From positions 1-64,000 of the forward strand of contig JBIOVM010000175.1 in assembly GCA_044867785.1 (NCBI GenBank): a stretch of DNA of 64,000 nucleotides, in the 5' to 3' direction. Below, in pieces: positions 16,754-25,859 of this stretch (its first letter is position 1; every line of letters starts with the position of its first letter). The notes beneath the pieces were generated by a model, which was not told where the DNA came from, made no database searches, and saw only the letters and a program-made list of their open reading frames with translations. Position numbers and translations under genes: made by a program. Source of the stretch: DASRDR01 sp044867785 (GTDB lineage Bacteria; Methylomirabilota; Methylomirabilia; Rokubacteriales; DASRDR01).

Positions 16754-18028
16754 ATGACATCCTATCGCGTCGTCGTCGGGGCCACCTCTGGTCTCGTGAG
16801 CGGCGTCGACGTCTTCGCCGGCCATCTGGTGCGGGGGTTGCTGAGGCTGGGAATGTCCGCGCACATCCTGACGACCTTCCCCCCTCACAGGACAACGACT
16901 CATCCCATGGCGTTCCCCCGGGACCTGCCGGTGGCCAGGCTTCCGGTAAACCTGCGGGCCAGCTGGCCGGCGCGCTGGCAAGCGATGATGAGCTACCTCG
17001 AGGCGCAGGCTCCGTGCGTCTACATCCCCAACTCCGACTGGGGCCACTCCTGCGTCTGTTCCCGGCTCAGTGAAACTGTACGAGTCGTGGGGATCGTCCA
17101 TAGCGACGATCCCGTTCACTACGAACACGTGGCCCGCCTGGGAGCGTACTGGAACGCGGTGGTCACCGTGAGCGATGCCATCGCCCTCCGCGTGACACGG
17201 CTCCTGCCGAGCCACGCTGCTCGGATCGCCACGATCCCCTATGGGGTGCCGATTCCCGATCAGCTCAGCGAGCAGCGGTTCACGGACAGCGGGCGGCTCC
17301 GCGTGGTGTACGCCGGGCGACTGGTGCAGGCGCAGAAGCGTGTCCTCGATCTGCCAAGAATCGTCAAGCGGGCGCTGGAGCAGGGTGTCGACATGGAACT
17401 GCTCGTGGCCGGCGCGGGAGACGACGAGCGCCGGCTGCGAGCGGACTGTGACCTCCTCGTGAATCGCGGCGTGGTGCGGTTTCTCGGCACCCGGCCCAAC
17501 GCCGAGGTGTTGCGTCTGTTCGAGTCCGCTGACGCCATGCTCCTGCCGTCCGAGTTCGAGGGGCTTCCCGTGAGCGTGATCGAGGCCATGGGCCGAGGAT
17601 GCGTCCCGGTTGTCTCCGATGTTGCCAGCGGCATTCCGGAACTCATCGAGGACGGCGTCTCTGGCTATCGCGTCAGGCTCGGCGACGTTCCCGAGTTCGC
17701 GCGGCGGCTCGCTATCCTGTACCGCGACCCGCCGGCGCGCCGCGCCATGGGGTTCGCCGCGCACCGGGCGGTGCTTCGTGGCGGCTACCGCGTCGAGGAC
17801 ATGGTCGGTCGCTACGCGGAATTGTTCGAGCGCGTCGACACGGAGGCGCGCTCGGGCGCCTACCGACGGCGGCCCGGCCCGATCGTGCCGCGTCCGGGCC
17901 TCTACAGCGCCAGGTGGAAGGCGCGGCTGCCTGGCCCTGTGCGGGCGATCGGACGGCTCGGCGAGCGCGCCGTCCGTGCCCTGGCTTCCCGCGCGCGAGC
18001 ACTGCGGGACAGGTGGCCGGGCTCCTAG
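16754..18028 (+). CDS. family 4 glycosyltransferase
   Basis: 424 residues, GT-B fold. The N-terminal domain has VVVGATSGLVSGVDVFAGHL, the glycine-rich acceptor-side loop. The C-terminal donor domain shows YAGRLVQAQKRVLDLPRI, VRFLGTRP and the EX7E motif in PSEFEGLPVSVIEAMGRG (~residues 266-283). A ~55-residue basic tail follows the catalytic fold. It is a retaining GT4 enzyme by family. Its stop overlaps the convergent gene's stop by four bases. It probably acts with the surrounding glycosyltransferases on one surface glycan. Confidence 0.9.
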   Translation: MTSYRVVVGATSGLVSGVDVFAGHLVRGLLRLGMSAHILTTFPPHRTTTHPMAFPRDLPVARLPVNLRASWPARWQAMMSYLEAQAPCVYIPNSDWGHSCVCSRLSETVRVVGIVHSDDPVHYEHVARLGAYWNAVVTVSDAIALRVTRLLPSHAARIATIPYGVPIPDQLSEQRFTDSGRLRVVYAGRLVQAQKRVLDLPRIVKRALEQGVDMELLVAGAGDDERRLRADCDLLVNRGVVRFLGTRPNAEVLRLFESADAMLLPSEFEGLPVSVIEAMGRGCVPVVSDVASGIPELIEDGVSGYRVRLGDVPEFARRLAILYRDPPARRAMGFAAHRAVLRGGYRVEDMVGRYAELFERVDTEARSGAYRRRPGPIVPRPGLYSARWKARLPGPVRAIGRLGERAVRALASRARALRDRWPGS

Positions 18029-20343
18029 TCGACGCCTCGCACGGCCGAGCGTCCGTCAGCCAGGAGCGAGCGATAGTCCGGCGGCAACAGGGCGGTGGTC
18101 ATTTCGGGGGCCAGTCTCACTGACCCGCGGGGACGGGTGCGCAGGAGATAGCACACCGCGTGAGCCCACAGAGGCGGTGGAAGGATCGCCTGCAGCGCCC
18201 AGAGCTCCGGGGAGGGCAGTTGCTCGCTCTGCGCGTGGTCGTGAGCGCTCGTCAAGGTGCCGGCGACCACGACCGGGCGCCACCGCTGCCTGCGCCCGGG
18301 CCGGCGCCGAGCAGGGGATCCAAGGCTCGTTGTGGGTGCCAGAACGTAAGCCAGGAACGAGCGCCCGCCAGGAACCCGCGAAAGGGCGTCCCGTAGCCAG
18401 CCGAGCAAGGGCCGAAGGGCCGACGCCCGCAACAAGCCCACGAGCGCCGCCGTCCCGCTGCCGCCGATCAACGGGACCTCCTGAATCTGATCTCGCGACC
18501 AGTCTGGAATGGGCGGGGCCGTGACCGATGCGGCCCGGGTCGTGGCCTCTCGAGCCAGGGTATCGAGGACGACTTCCCAGCGCGCGGACTCGGCGGGGTA
18601 GCTGAACCCGCGAATCGCCGCCGCGACCAGCACGGGAACCCCGGCGACCTGCACGAAGCCCGTTCCCTGGAGCACCAGCTGGCAAAGCGCCCGGTCGATG
18701 GCGCCGGGCTCCAGCCGAGAGCCGGCGCGGATGAAGGACACGCATTCCTCGGTGGTCGTAGAAACGGCAGTGGCCGCCGTTTTCCAGGCGTTCGTCTGCG
18801 ATCGCAGACGTGTTGTCCCGGAGACGCGCGAGCCTCTCCGCCCTTGCGACAGGATCGTCACGGCGACCGGCTGATCCGCGACCGTGGCGAGCGTTCGCCG
18901 CAGCTTGCCGCGCTCACCGCGCCTGGCGAGAACGAACAGCTCGACTCCATTGCGCTCCGGCTGCCGTCGATCCAGCTGCGGGCGAGAGTCGGGCCGCCTG
19001 GAGCTGTGTCTGACCGCTCGGGCCATGAGGGCCCGGTAGTGAGCCTCCATCTGCTCCGCCACCTGCCGGTGATCGAAGCGCTTCTCCGCCCGGACCCGCG
19101 CTGCGGAGCCCAGCCGCCTTCGCAACGGGGCATCCCCGGCCAGGCGGACGATGGCAGCGGCGAGTGCCAGCGGATCGCCCGGGGGGATGATGATGCCGCT
19201 CTCGCCATCGACGACGTACTCCGGCATGCCTCCGGCATTCGTCCCGATCACCGGGATGCCGGACGCCATGGCTTCGACGCAGGTGAAAGGCGCGTTGTCG
19301 TAGTACGAGGGCACGACCGCGATGTCGGACTCCTGGTAGACCGTGGCCACGCCACCGAGCGGCACGGGGCCCTCGAACCGCACGCGGTCGTCGAACGAAC
19401 GGTCGGTCCGGTCGGCGAGCAGGAGCGAATCGCGGCCCACGATCCGGAACTCCACCGCGGGATTCCGGGCCAGCACCAGGGGAATGGCCTCCAGAAGGAC
19501 ATCCGCGCCCTTCCGCTGATCCAGGCGGCCGACGAAGCACACTCGGACCCGGTCGTCTCGCCGAGAGCCAGGCCTGAAAACGGACAGATCGACCGGAGAG
19601 GGAACGATCTCCACTTCACGGGCCAGGCCGAAGAACGTCACCGCGCGGTCCGCGAGATCCTGGCTGGCCGTGGTGAGACCGTCCGCGCGACCCATGAGCA
19701 TGCCTTCCAGCACGGCCACCGAATCGGTGTCCAGAGCCGGCCACGGCTGAAAGCGCATGGCGGCGAGCATGGACAACGGGGTGTACAGCCGCACGGTCTT
19801 GGGGCCGTGCCAGCGTAGCGCCGGCCAAAGGCCATCGGCCGCGTAGTCGGCGAGATCGATCACGTCGAAGGGCCCGTGCGCTTGCTCGACTTCCTGCAGC
19901 TGCCGGGAGGCCGCCAGGCTCCAGAAGAATACCGCCGGACCCACGGTGAGCTGCCCCGCCAAGGCGAGCGCTTCGAACGATCGGCGTTCGCTCCTTGGAC
20001 GGGGTGCAATCCGGATGACGTCGGCACGGCCATCGAGCTCCCGCCGGGCGGAGGGCGTTCCGAGCGCGATGATGGTCACCCGGTGCCCTGCCTCCACGAG
20101 CCCGCAAGCGAGACGGTAGGTGTACGTCGCCATGCCTCCGTAGGCGGAATCCGGCGGGTACTCGCGGCAGATCAGGGCAACGCTGAGCTTGCCCGGCGCG
20201 GGCCGGGTCGCCGGCTCGGGCGGAAGCTGCAGCACCAGGCCTTCGAGCCGCTGCAGGACTGCCGCCGGATCAGGTACGACTCCACCATCGCGGACTGCTT
20301 GCACGCAGCGATCGAAGTAGGCGCGGAACATCCTCAGAGCCAT
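18025..20343 (-). CDS. family 4 glycosyltransferase with C-terminal GT-A-like domain
   Basis: 772 residues, about twice the usual GT4 length. Residues ~50-430 are a full GT-B enzyme: ICREYPPDSAYGGMATYTY, IVPSPVDLSVFRPG, VCFVGRLDQRKGADVLLEA, and the EX7E region VVPSYYDNAPFTCVEAMASG. A basic linker (~435-475) leads to a second domain (~478-770) starting VELFVLARRGERGKLRRTLA. Its pattern of strands (including ECVSFIRAGSRLEPGAIDRA) recalls a degenerate GT2/GT-A fold without an obvious DxD. It may be a bifunctional or chain-recognition protein. The start ATG at 20343 gives a natural N-terminus. Confidence 0.85.
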   Translation of the reverse strand: MALRMFRAYFDRCVQAVRDGGVVPDPAAVLQRLEGLVLQLPPEPATRPAPGKLSVALICREYPPDSAYGGMATYTYRLACGLVEAGHRVTIIALGTPSARRELDGRADVIRIAPRPRSERRSFEALALAGQLTVGPAVFFWSLAASRQLQEVEQAHGPFDVIDLADYAADGLWPALRWHGPKTVRLYTPLSMLAAMRFQPWPALDTDSVAVLEGMLMGRADGLTTASQDLADRAVTFFGLAREVEIVPSPVDLSVFRPGSRRDDRVRVCFVGRLDQRKGADVLLEAIPLVLARNPAVEFRIVGRDSLLLADRTDRSFDDRVRFEGPVPLGGVATVYQESDIAVVPSYYDNAPFTCVEAMASGIPVIGTNAGGMPEYVVDGESGIIIPPGDPLALAAAIVRLAGDAPLRRRLGSAARVRAEKRFDHRQVAEQMEAHYRALMARAVRHSSRRPDSRPQLDRRQPERNGVELFVLARRGERGKLRRTLATVADQPVAVTILSQGRRGSRVSGTTRLRSQTNAWKTAATAVSTTTEECVSFIRAGSRLEPGAIDRALCQLVLQGTGFVQVAGVPVLVAAAIRGFSYPAESARWEVVLDTLAREATTRAASVTAPPIPDWSRDQIQEVPLIGGSGTAALVGLLRASALRPLLGWLRDALSRVPGGRSFLAYVLAPTTSLGSPARRRPGRRQRWRPVVVAGTLTSAHDHAQSEQLPSPELWALQAILPPPLWAHAVCYLLRTRPRGSVRLAPEMTTALLPPDYRSLLADGRSAVRGVD

Positions 20344-20504
20344 GGTAGATCGGCTCGATCACGAGCCAGGCCGTATGCTAACCCCAAACGACAAGTGAGT
20401 GTTACGGTGGATCAATCGCCTCCGGGCGAGGATGGCGAGCCTGGGCCCATCCCGAGAGCGTCTCCGACTTCCGACCGAACTCTAAGCGGCCTGTCCGGCA
20501 AGGA
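20344..20504. other. intergenic, divergent region
   Basis: Lies between the minus-strand GT4 start and the plus-strand repeat gene. No clear promoter motif or RNA recognised. Confidence 0.35.
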
Positions 20505-21004
20505 GTGCGATCAGGGACACCAACTCGTACGCGTGGACCGGCTTGGCGAGGTGGCGACATCAAGAACAACGCCTGCGTCGGGGACCAGGCCTGTCAAGGC
20601 AACGCGGGTGTTGTTGGGAATGGCGCCTGCGTCGGGGGGGACGCCTGCGCGTCAAACACGGGCGACATCAAGAACAACGCCTGGGTCGGGGACCAGGCCT
20701 GCTTGAGCAACGCGGGCGCCACGATTTCGAACCACGCCTGCGCCGGCGACGGCGGCTGCCACCTAAACACGGGCGCCATCGGGCCCGGCGCCTGCGTCGG
20801 GCTCAACGCCTGCTTCTTCAACGCGGGCGCCAAGATTGGGCCCGGCGCCTGCGCCGGGGAGGCCGCCTGCCACCCAAACACGGGCGACATTGGGCCCGGT
20901 GCCGCGTCGGAGTCGAAGCCTGTCTGAACAACTCCGGCACCATCGGGCCCGGCCAGTGCATCGGCGACGGGGTGTGCCAGAACAACACGGCCGACATCCC
21001 GTAG
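20505..21004 (+). pseudogene. Cys-rich tandem-repeat protein, frameshifted
   Basis: The gene encodes about eight copies of a ~21-residue repeat with consensus G-D-I-x-x-x-A-C-x-G-x-x-A-C-x-x-N-x-G-x. Examples are KNNACVGDQACQGNAGVV, GNGACVGGDACASNTGDI, GPGACVGLNACFFNAGAK and GPGACAGEAACHPNTGDI. The first frame carries the repeats to about 20900 and then runs into SESKPV and a stop at 20925-20927. The repeats resume in another frame (VGVEACLNNSGTIGPGQC, then IGDGVCQNNTADIP) and end at TAG 21002-21004. Thus a frameshift near 20905 splits one gene. Two Cys per repeat suggest a regular disulfide- or metal-rich solenoid, possibly extracellular. The true start is unclear, since no signal peptide is seen in frame. 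Confidence 0.65.
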
Positions 21005-21119
21005 GCGACGCCCGAAGTGCCGGTCTGATCTGACTGGCGACCTCCGCGTTCGGACCGACCAGATGCAGAAGTCGATGGCAGCCCTTCAGCGTGCGATCCG
21101 CCCGCCCGCGCGGCGCTCC

Positions 21120-23480
21120 TCAGACGCGCGGCGGATCCGTGGCGCGATCCCAATTGCGATGCTTGCCGACCGCGCCGATGAACGCCCGGACCTCGCGCAC
21201 GATCGCCCAGTCGGCCCGATCGTCGGTCGGCACGCCGGCGGCGGTCGCGACCTCTCTGCCGGCCCCGACGAGGAGGATCGGCTTGCAGTGCCGGTACTGG
21301 TCCCGGAGGAACTCGCGCGCGTGCCCCAGCGCAGCGAGCGCCGTAGCCGCCTTCGGACCGTCCGGCACCACGACGGCGTCGAAGAGCACGGACGGCATCG
21401 TCTCGAGCGTGCCGTCGGGCTCCACTGTGTCCCCGTCGGCGCTCTGGATGGCGGCGAGCCGGGGCCCGACGAGGCGGACGACCGCCTCCGCGGCCGTCAG
21501 GGCCTTCTGCGTCGTGGCCACCGAGTCGCCGTCCACCCCGGGCGCCACGAGGATCGCGATCCGGCGCCCGCGGATACCGCCGTCACCCGGCCGAGCGGTC
21601 AGGGACAAGGCCGGCGATCGGCTCACGTCGGGCGCCGGCGGCTCGATGACGCGCGGCATGGGCCGCGGGAACGCCAGCCCGAGCGCGTCGGCGACCGGCT
21701 TGGCCAGCTCGTCCGAGACGTTCCGGAGCATGGAGACCGTCCGGTCGCGGATCGCGGGGACCTGGACCTTGGTCAGCTCGAAGCGGAAGGCCCGGATGAT
21801 GTGCGCCTTCTCGTACGCGGTCTGGCTGTTCCAGAAAAGGGTGGCCTGCGAGTAGTGGTCGGCGAACTTCTCCGGCTTCCCCCGCACCTTGTCGGCCTCG
21901 ATGGGCTCGGGGAAGCTCGTGAACCCGCGCGTCCCCATCTGGAACGGGCAGCCGCCGCCGAGCGAGTTGGGCTCGTAGGCCACGCGGCCCCGGTGGACGG
22001 CCTGGCGATGGAAGCCGTCGCGCTGGTTGTTGTGCGCTTGGGCGACGGGCGCGTTGATGGGGATCTCGTGGAAGTTCGGGCCCCCCAGCCGGAGGAGCTG
22101 GGTGTCGAAGTAGGAGTGGATGCGCCCCGCCAGCAGGGGGTCGTTGGAGAAGTCGATGCCAGGCACCAGGTTCTGAACGCCGAACGCGACCTGCTCGGTC
22201 TCGGCGAAGAAGTTGTCGGGGTTCCGGTTCAGCACCATGCGGCCCACGGGGGTGACGGGCACCAGCTCCTCCGGCACGATCTTGGTCGCGTCGAGGACGT
22301 CGAAGCCGAACCGGTTGGCCTGCTCCTCGGTGAAGATCTGGAATCCGAGCTCGTACTCGGGGAACACGCCGGCCTCGATCGACTCCCACAGGTCGCGGCG
22401 CGTGAAGTCCGGATCCGCGCCCCCGATCTTCACGGACTCGTCCCAGTCCAGCGAGTGCGTGCCGGCCACCGGGGTCCAGTGGAACTTGACGAAGTGGGAC
22501 GCGCCCCCGGCGTTGACCAGCCGGAACGTGTGGACCCCGAAGCCCTGCATCATGCGGAAGCTGCGGGGAAGCGCGCGGTCCGACATGACCCACAGCAGCA
22601 TGTGGGTCGACTCCGGCATCAGGGAGACGAAGTCCCAGAAGGTGTCATGGGCGCTCGCCGCCTGCGGCATCGCGTGGTGCGGCTCGGGCTTGAGCGCGTG
22701 CACCAGGTCCGGGAACTTGATCGCGTCCTGGATGAAGAAGATGGGGATGTTGTTCCCCACGATGTCGAAGTTCCCCTCGTCCGTGTAGAACTTCGTGGCG
22801 AACCCCCGCACGTCGCGCGGCGTGTCGATGGAGCCGCGCTCGCCCTGGACGGTCGAGAAGCGCACGAAGACGGGGGTCTGCTTGCCTTTCTCCGACAGGA
22901 AGGCGGCGCGCGTGTACTTCGCCTGCGACGCGTAGCACTCGAACACGCCGTGCGCGGCGGAGCCGCGGGCGTGGACGATCCGCTCGGGGATGCGCTCGTG
23001 GTCGAAGTGGGTGATCTTCTCCCGGAGGATGAAGTCTTCCAGCAGCGCGGGGCCGCGGAGGCCGGCCTTGAGGGAATTCTGGTTGTCGGCGACCGGCTGG
23101 CCGAAGTTCGTCGTGAGCCCGCGGCCGGCGGAGTCGACCCGCACGCGGTCGAGCGGCGCGTTGGTGGGATTGAGGCCGGATTCCGCGGGGCTACCCGTCT
23201 TCGGGGACTCGGTCTGCTCGGTCAGCGTGCTGGCGGTGACCGAGGCGTCGGCGGGCTCGGCGGTCGCGCCGGGCTTCGGCTTCCGGGAGGCGTCGCCGAT
23301 CTCGCCGGGCTTGGACCGGTTGAAGGGGAAGGCCGCCGCCAGCGCTTGCGTCTTCTGCATCTTCGCCACGGCGGGGTCGGCGCCGTCGCCATTCGGGCCA
23401 CGGGGCCCTCGGCGCGGGCCGCTGACGGTCGACTTGGCGGCGCCCTTCGCCGAGGACGGGGACTTGCGTGTCTTGGCCAT
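21120..23480 (-). CDS. katE: large-subunit (HPII-type) catalase
   Basis: 786 residues from the ATG at 23480. A ~100-residue Lys/Pro/Ala-rich extension precedes the catalase core. The catalytic His is in ERIVHARGSAAHGVFE (H170), the distal Asn in NFDIVGNNIPIFF (~243) and the proximal haem-ligand Tyr in GRIHSYFDTQLLRLGGPNF. The C-terminal ~150 residues (RIAILVAPGVDGDS to the end) form the class-I glutamine-amidotransferase/DJ-1-like flavodoxin domain unique to large-subunit clade-2 catalases. It degrades hydrogen peroxide in the cytoplasm and is typically induced in stationary phase or stress. All key residues seen appear intact. Confidence 0.95.
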   Translation of the reverse strand: MAKTRKSPSSAKGAAKSTVSGPRRGPRGPNGDGADPAVAKMQKTQALAAAFPFNRSKPGEIGDASRKPKPGATAEPADASVTASTLTEQTESPKTGSPAESGLNPTNAPLDRVRVDSAGRGLTTNFGQPVADNQNSLKAGLRGPALLEDFILREKITHFDHERIPERIVHARGSAAHGVFECYASQAKYTRAAFLSEKGKQTPVFVRFSTVQGERGSIDTPRDVRGFATKFYTDEGNFDIVGNNIPIFFIQDAIKFPDLVHALKPEPHHAMPQAASAHDTFWDFVSLMPESTHMLLWVMSDRALPRSFRMMQGFGVHTFRLVNAGGASHFVKFHWTPVAGTHSLDWDESVKIGGADPDFTRRDLWESIEAGVFPEYELGFQIFTEEQANRFGFDVLDATKIVPEELVPVTPVGRMVLNRNPDNFFAETEQVAFGVQNLVPGIDFSNDPLLAGRIHSYFDTQLLRLGGPNFHEIPINAPVAQAHNNQRDGFHRQAVHRGRVAYEPNSLGGGCPFQMGTRGFTSFPEPIEADKVRGKPEKFADHYSQATLFWNSQTAYEKAHIIRAFRFELTKVQVPAIRDRTVSMLRNVSDELAKPVADALGLAFPRPMPRVIEPPAPDVSRSPALSLTARPGDGGIRGRRIAILVAPGVDGDSVATTQKALTAAEAVVRLVGPRLAAIQSADGDTVEPDGTLETMPSVLFDAVVVPDGPKAATALAALGHAREFLRDQYRHCKPILLVGAGREVATAAGVPTDDRADWAIVREVRAFIGAVGKHRNWDRATDPPRV

Positions 23481-23572
23481 GGATGTATGCCTCGCATCAG
23501 CGAGCGCGGCAGCGCCGCCCTCGGTTGTGGTTGAGCGGAGTGCGGGCCGCCCGCGGCGAGCCGCTGGAGACT

Positions 23573-23818
23573 TCATACGGCCGGAGCGAGGACGATCTTC
23601 GTGCAGTCGTCCGTCTTGTCGTTCCACATCCGGTAGGCGTCGGGCGCGCGAGAGAGCGGGAGCCGATGGCTCACGACGAACGCCGGGTCGATCTCCCGAG
23701 CGCGGATGCGCTCGAGCAGCGGACGGAGGTACCGGTGGACGTAGAGCTCGTCCGGCGACCGCTCGACGGTGACCGTGCGCTCGACGTGGAGGCCGCGGCC
23801 TCCGGCCAGCGTCGGCAT
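23573..23818 (-). pseudogene. SRPBCC / alcohol-dehydrogenase deletion fusion
   Basis: From the ATG at 23818 the first ~26 residues (MPTLAGGRGLHVERTVTVER, then SPDELY) match the start of an SRPBCC/cyclase-dehydrase-like domain. The next residues (VHRYLRPLLERIRAREIDPA, then FVVSHRLPLSRAPDAYRMW, to IVLAPAV) are the C-terminal end of a zinc-dependent alcohol (formaldehyde) dehydrogenase. The junction lies at about 23738, in frame. These are two unrelated genes joined by a deletion, leaving a 81-residue fused fragment that should have neither activity. Confidence 0.68.
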
Positions 23819-23947
23819 GTCCGGGCGGCGCTTCGTCGTGTGCGGCGGCCGCGGCCGGGACCACACCCACAGCGCGCCCACGCGAGGAAGACGACGAGGA
23901 GCGCTGCGGGCCCGCTGGCCTGACGGGTGACCCGTCCGAGCCCGGGC

Positions 23948-24610
23948 TCATGCGCTGCGGACAGTACCGTCCGACCGGTCGGGTACGGGACGGTCGAGGT
24001 CCGTTCGGGGGTCATGTCCGGGGTCATCGTCGGTACTCCCTTCCTGAGTCTGGGGATCGGCCCCGCACGAATCGCCGGGGAGCACGCTGTCCAGCGTGCT
24101 GACCACCACGCGGATGTCGGTCGGGGTGGCGAGCTCCCGCTCGCCGGAATCGGACGGGAGCGGGATGTCGAGCGCCTGCGCGATCCGCTCCAGCAGCGCC
24201 ACCGTCTTCGTCGATTCCTGCTCCGCCAGCAGGTTGACCTGGAGGTCGAGGTGGGCCCGGCGCTCGCTCTGCCGGGTGAGGTTGTTCTGGCTGACCAGGA
24301 CGAAAACCGACAGGAAGATCGCCTCCAGGGAGACGACCAGCGTGAGGAAGCTGAACGGAAACGGATCGATGGGCCGCCAGCCGGGCGCGAGCCCGGTATT
24401 CCAGATCAGCCATCCCGCGAACCACACGACGTGGAGCCCGGCGAACCATCCCGTGCCGGCCGTCCGCGCGATGGCGTCCGACAAGCGCGCCGCGGCCGTC
24501 TGTCGCGCTCGATCCGCGGCCTCGAGCTGGGCGATCGCCTCGACGTTCCGCGCCAGGAGCGGGGAGGCCGGCCCGCGGCCATTCGGCGATCCCTCCCGTG
24601 GAGTCGGCAT
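23948..24610 (-). CDS. DUF1003 membrane protein
   Basis: 220 residues from the ATG at 24610. After a short soluble N-terminus with a helical segment (NVEAIAQLEAADRARQTAAA) come two membrane helices in the DUF1003 pattern: GLHVVWFAGWLIWNTG, then a PFPFSFLTLVVSLEAIFLSV block and FVLVSQNN. The signature QNNLTRQSERRAHLDLQVNL follows, then a coil (EQESTKTVALLERIAQAL). The polar tail past ~165 is not conserved and may be a read-through into decayed sequence. Family function is unknown; it lies in a stress-type neighbourhood (catalase, ferritin-like protein). Confidence 0.88.
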   Translation of the reverse strand: MPTPREGSPNGRGPASPLLARNVEAIAQLEAADRARQTAAARLSDAIARTAGTGWFAGLHVVWFAGWLIWNTGLAPGWRPIDPFPFSFLTLVVSLEAIFLSVFVLVSQNNLTRQSERRAHLDLQVNLLAEQESTKTVALLERIAQALDIPLPSDSGERELATPTDIRVVVSTLDSVLPGDSCGADPQTQEGSTDDDPGHDPRTDLDRPVPDRSDGTVRSA

Positions 24611-24688
24611 CGGAGAATGCGGCCGGCGCAGGTCGGCTCCAGCCTGCGCCGGCCGGTGTGCTCTACCCAATCCCGCGCCGGTTGCGCC

Positions 24689-25219
24689 TCAGCGGCTGAC
24701 GCCGAGCTTCTCGCGCGTCTGATCGTCCAGGCGGCCGCTCTCCGTCAGCTTCTGGTCCTTCTGGAACGCCTTGAGGGCGGCCATGGTCTTCGGGCCCATG
24801 ATCCCGTCGACCGGGCCGGGGTCCATGCCCTTGTCCTGGAGCGCCTGCTGGACCGCCTTCACCTGCTCGGAACCGGCCCCGCCGCCTGCGCTCATGCCGG
24901 AGGGCGACCCCTTGGTGCCCGTCGCCGTGCCCGCGCCCGAACCGGCGCCGGAGCTCGGCGTCGAGCTGGTCCCGCCGCTCGGCACACTCGTGCCGGACTG
25001 ACCCATGGTCGTGCCGGACTTCGCCTTCCCCGTCGCGCCAGCGCCCGTCCCGGCGGGCGGGGTCGCCGGCTGCGTGGTCGACCCGGGCTGGGTCGCCGAC
25101 GAGCCGGGCTGCGAGCTCGGCGCGCTGCTCGAGCCGGACCCGGTCTGCGCGAGCGCCGGCGCGATCATCGCACCGACGATCCCTGTTGCGGCCGTGAGCG
25201 CAATCCATCGTGATGTCAT
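24689..25219 (-). CDS. secreted peptidoglycan-binding (PG_binding_1) protein
   Basis: 176 residues from the ATG at 25219, with an AAAGGAACAG ribosome-binding site upstream. The signal peptide TSRWIALTAATGIVGAMIAP ends at ALA-Q. A ~85-residue Gly/Ser/Thr/Pro linker follows, and then a single C-terminal PG_binding_1 domain (SEQVKAVQQALQDKGMDPGP, VDGIMGPKTMAALKAFQK, ending EKLGVSR). It is likely exported and tethered non-covalently to the cell wall. No catalytic domain is attached. Confidence 0.85.
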   Translation of the reverse strand: MTSRWIALTAATGIVGAMIAPALAQTGSGSSSAPSSQPGSSATQPGSTTQPATPPAGTGAGATGKAKSGTTMGQSGTSVPSGGTSSTPSSGAGSGAGTATGTKGSPSGMSAGGGAGSEQVKAVQQALQDKGMDPGPVDGIMGPKTMAALKAFQKDQKLTESGRLDDQTREKLGVSR

Positions 25220-25239
25220 GTTCCTGTTCCTTTCTGGAG

Positions 25240-25524
25240 CTAGTCGCTCCGGCCTGATCTGCGGACCTCCCGGTCGAATCTCGGGAGGATCGCCTTGACG
25301 AACGTGTTCTGGATGAGCTCGACGATGGCCTGGACGGTGCTGGTGTTCGGATTGTCGAGCCGCCCGGAGATGTCGACCTCGGTGCCCACTTCCTTCCGGG
25401 GGACGCACTTCGTCACCTTCCCGACGCCGGGAACCACCTGCTCGGAGAGCTTCCGCATGGCGCTCTTGTCGCAGTCCTGCGCGGGGTCGGAGGAAGCCGG
25501 TATAGCGAAGCCAACGACGGTCAC
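25240..25524 (-). CDS. short possibly exported protein
   Basis: 94 residues if the GTG at 25524 is used (TVVGFAIPASSDPAQDCD). The frame is open further upstream with a hydrophobic stretch (VWRHAPVLVTVVGFAIP), so a longer signal-peptide form is possible. The mature part (MRKLSEQVVPGVGKVTKCVP, then VGTEVDISGRLDNPNTSTV and AIVELIQNTFVKAILPRF) looks like a genuine small domain with two Cys. No family recognised. Transcribed just upstream of the peptidoglycan-binding gene (21-base gap), probably as one unit. Confidence 0.5.
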   Translation of the reverse strand: MTVVGFAIPASSDPAQDCDKSAMRKLSEQVVPGVGKVTKCVPRKEVGTEVDISGRLDNPNTSTVQAIVELIQNTFVKAILPRFDREVRRSGRSD

Positions 25525-25859
25525 CAGGACGGGTGCGTGACGCCATACGAGTCCAGCCTTGCTGCAAGCAAGCTGCCCGCGATGACTTCGCAGGCGTGGG
25601 TTGGCTGAATCGCGAGTTCGAGGTCTCTCGCGCCGACAGAAGGACGAAGCGCCGTCACATTGGCGCGCGGCTAGCGCTCGCTGAATCCTCGCCCCGTAAC
25701 ACGGGCCTCGCACCGAGAGCCGGCAATTCGGACCCTCGGCCGGCGGCCGCGGGAGACTCGGCGACGGCAAGGCGGCGCTCGTGGATCCCCCCACCGTCTC
25801 GTCCGAGCCGCCGACGTGGAGTCATCGGCGTACCCCCGGTGGCTCCGGACCTCGGCCGG

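Noticed and set aside
16730..17764. Long 5' extension of the GT2 gene on the minus strand
   Set aside because: It lies antisense to a clear GT4 gene and has no domain. The GTG at 16729 gives a normal GT2 start.
20505..21004. Direct repeats considered as a CRISPR array
   Set aside because: The repeat unit is ~63 bases, coding and degenerate at the DNA level, with no unique spacers or cas genes.
21063..23534. 823-codon plus-strand frame opposite the catalase
   Set aside because: Shadow of katE; no recognisable domain.
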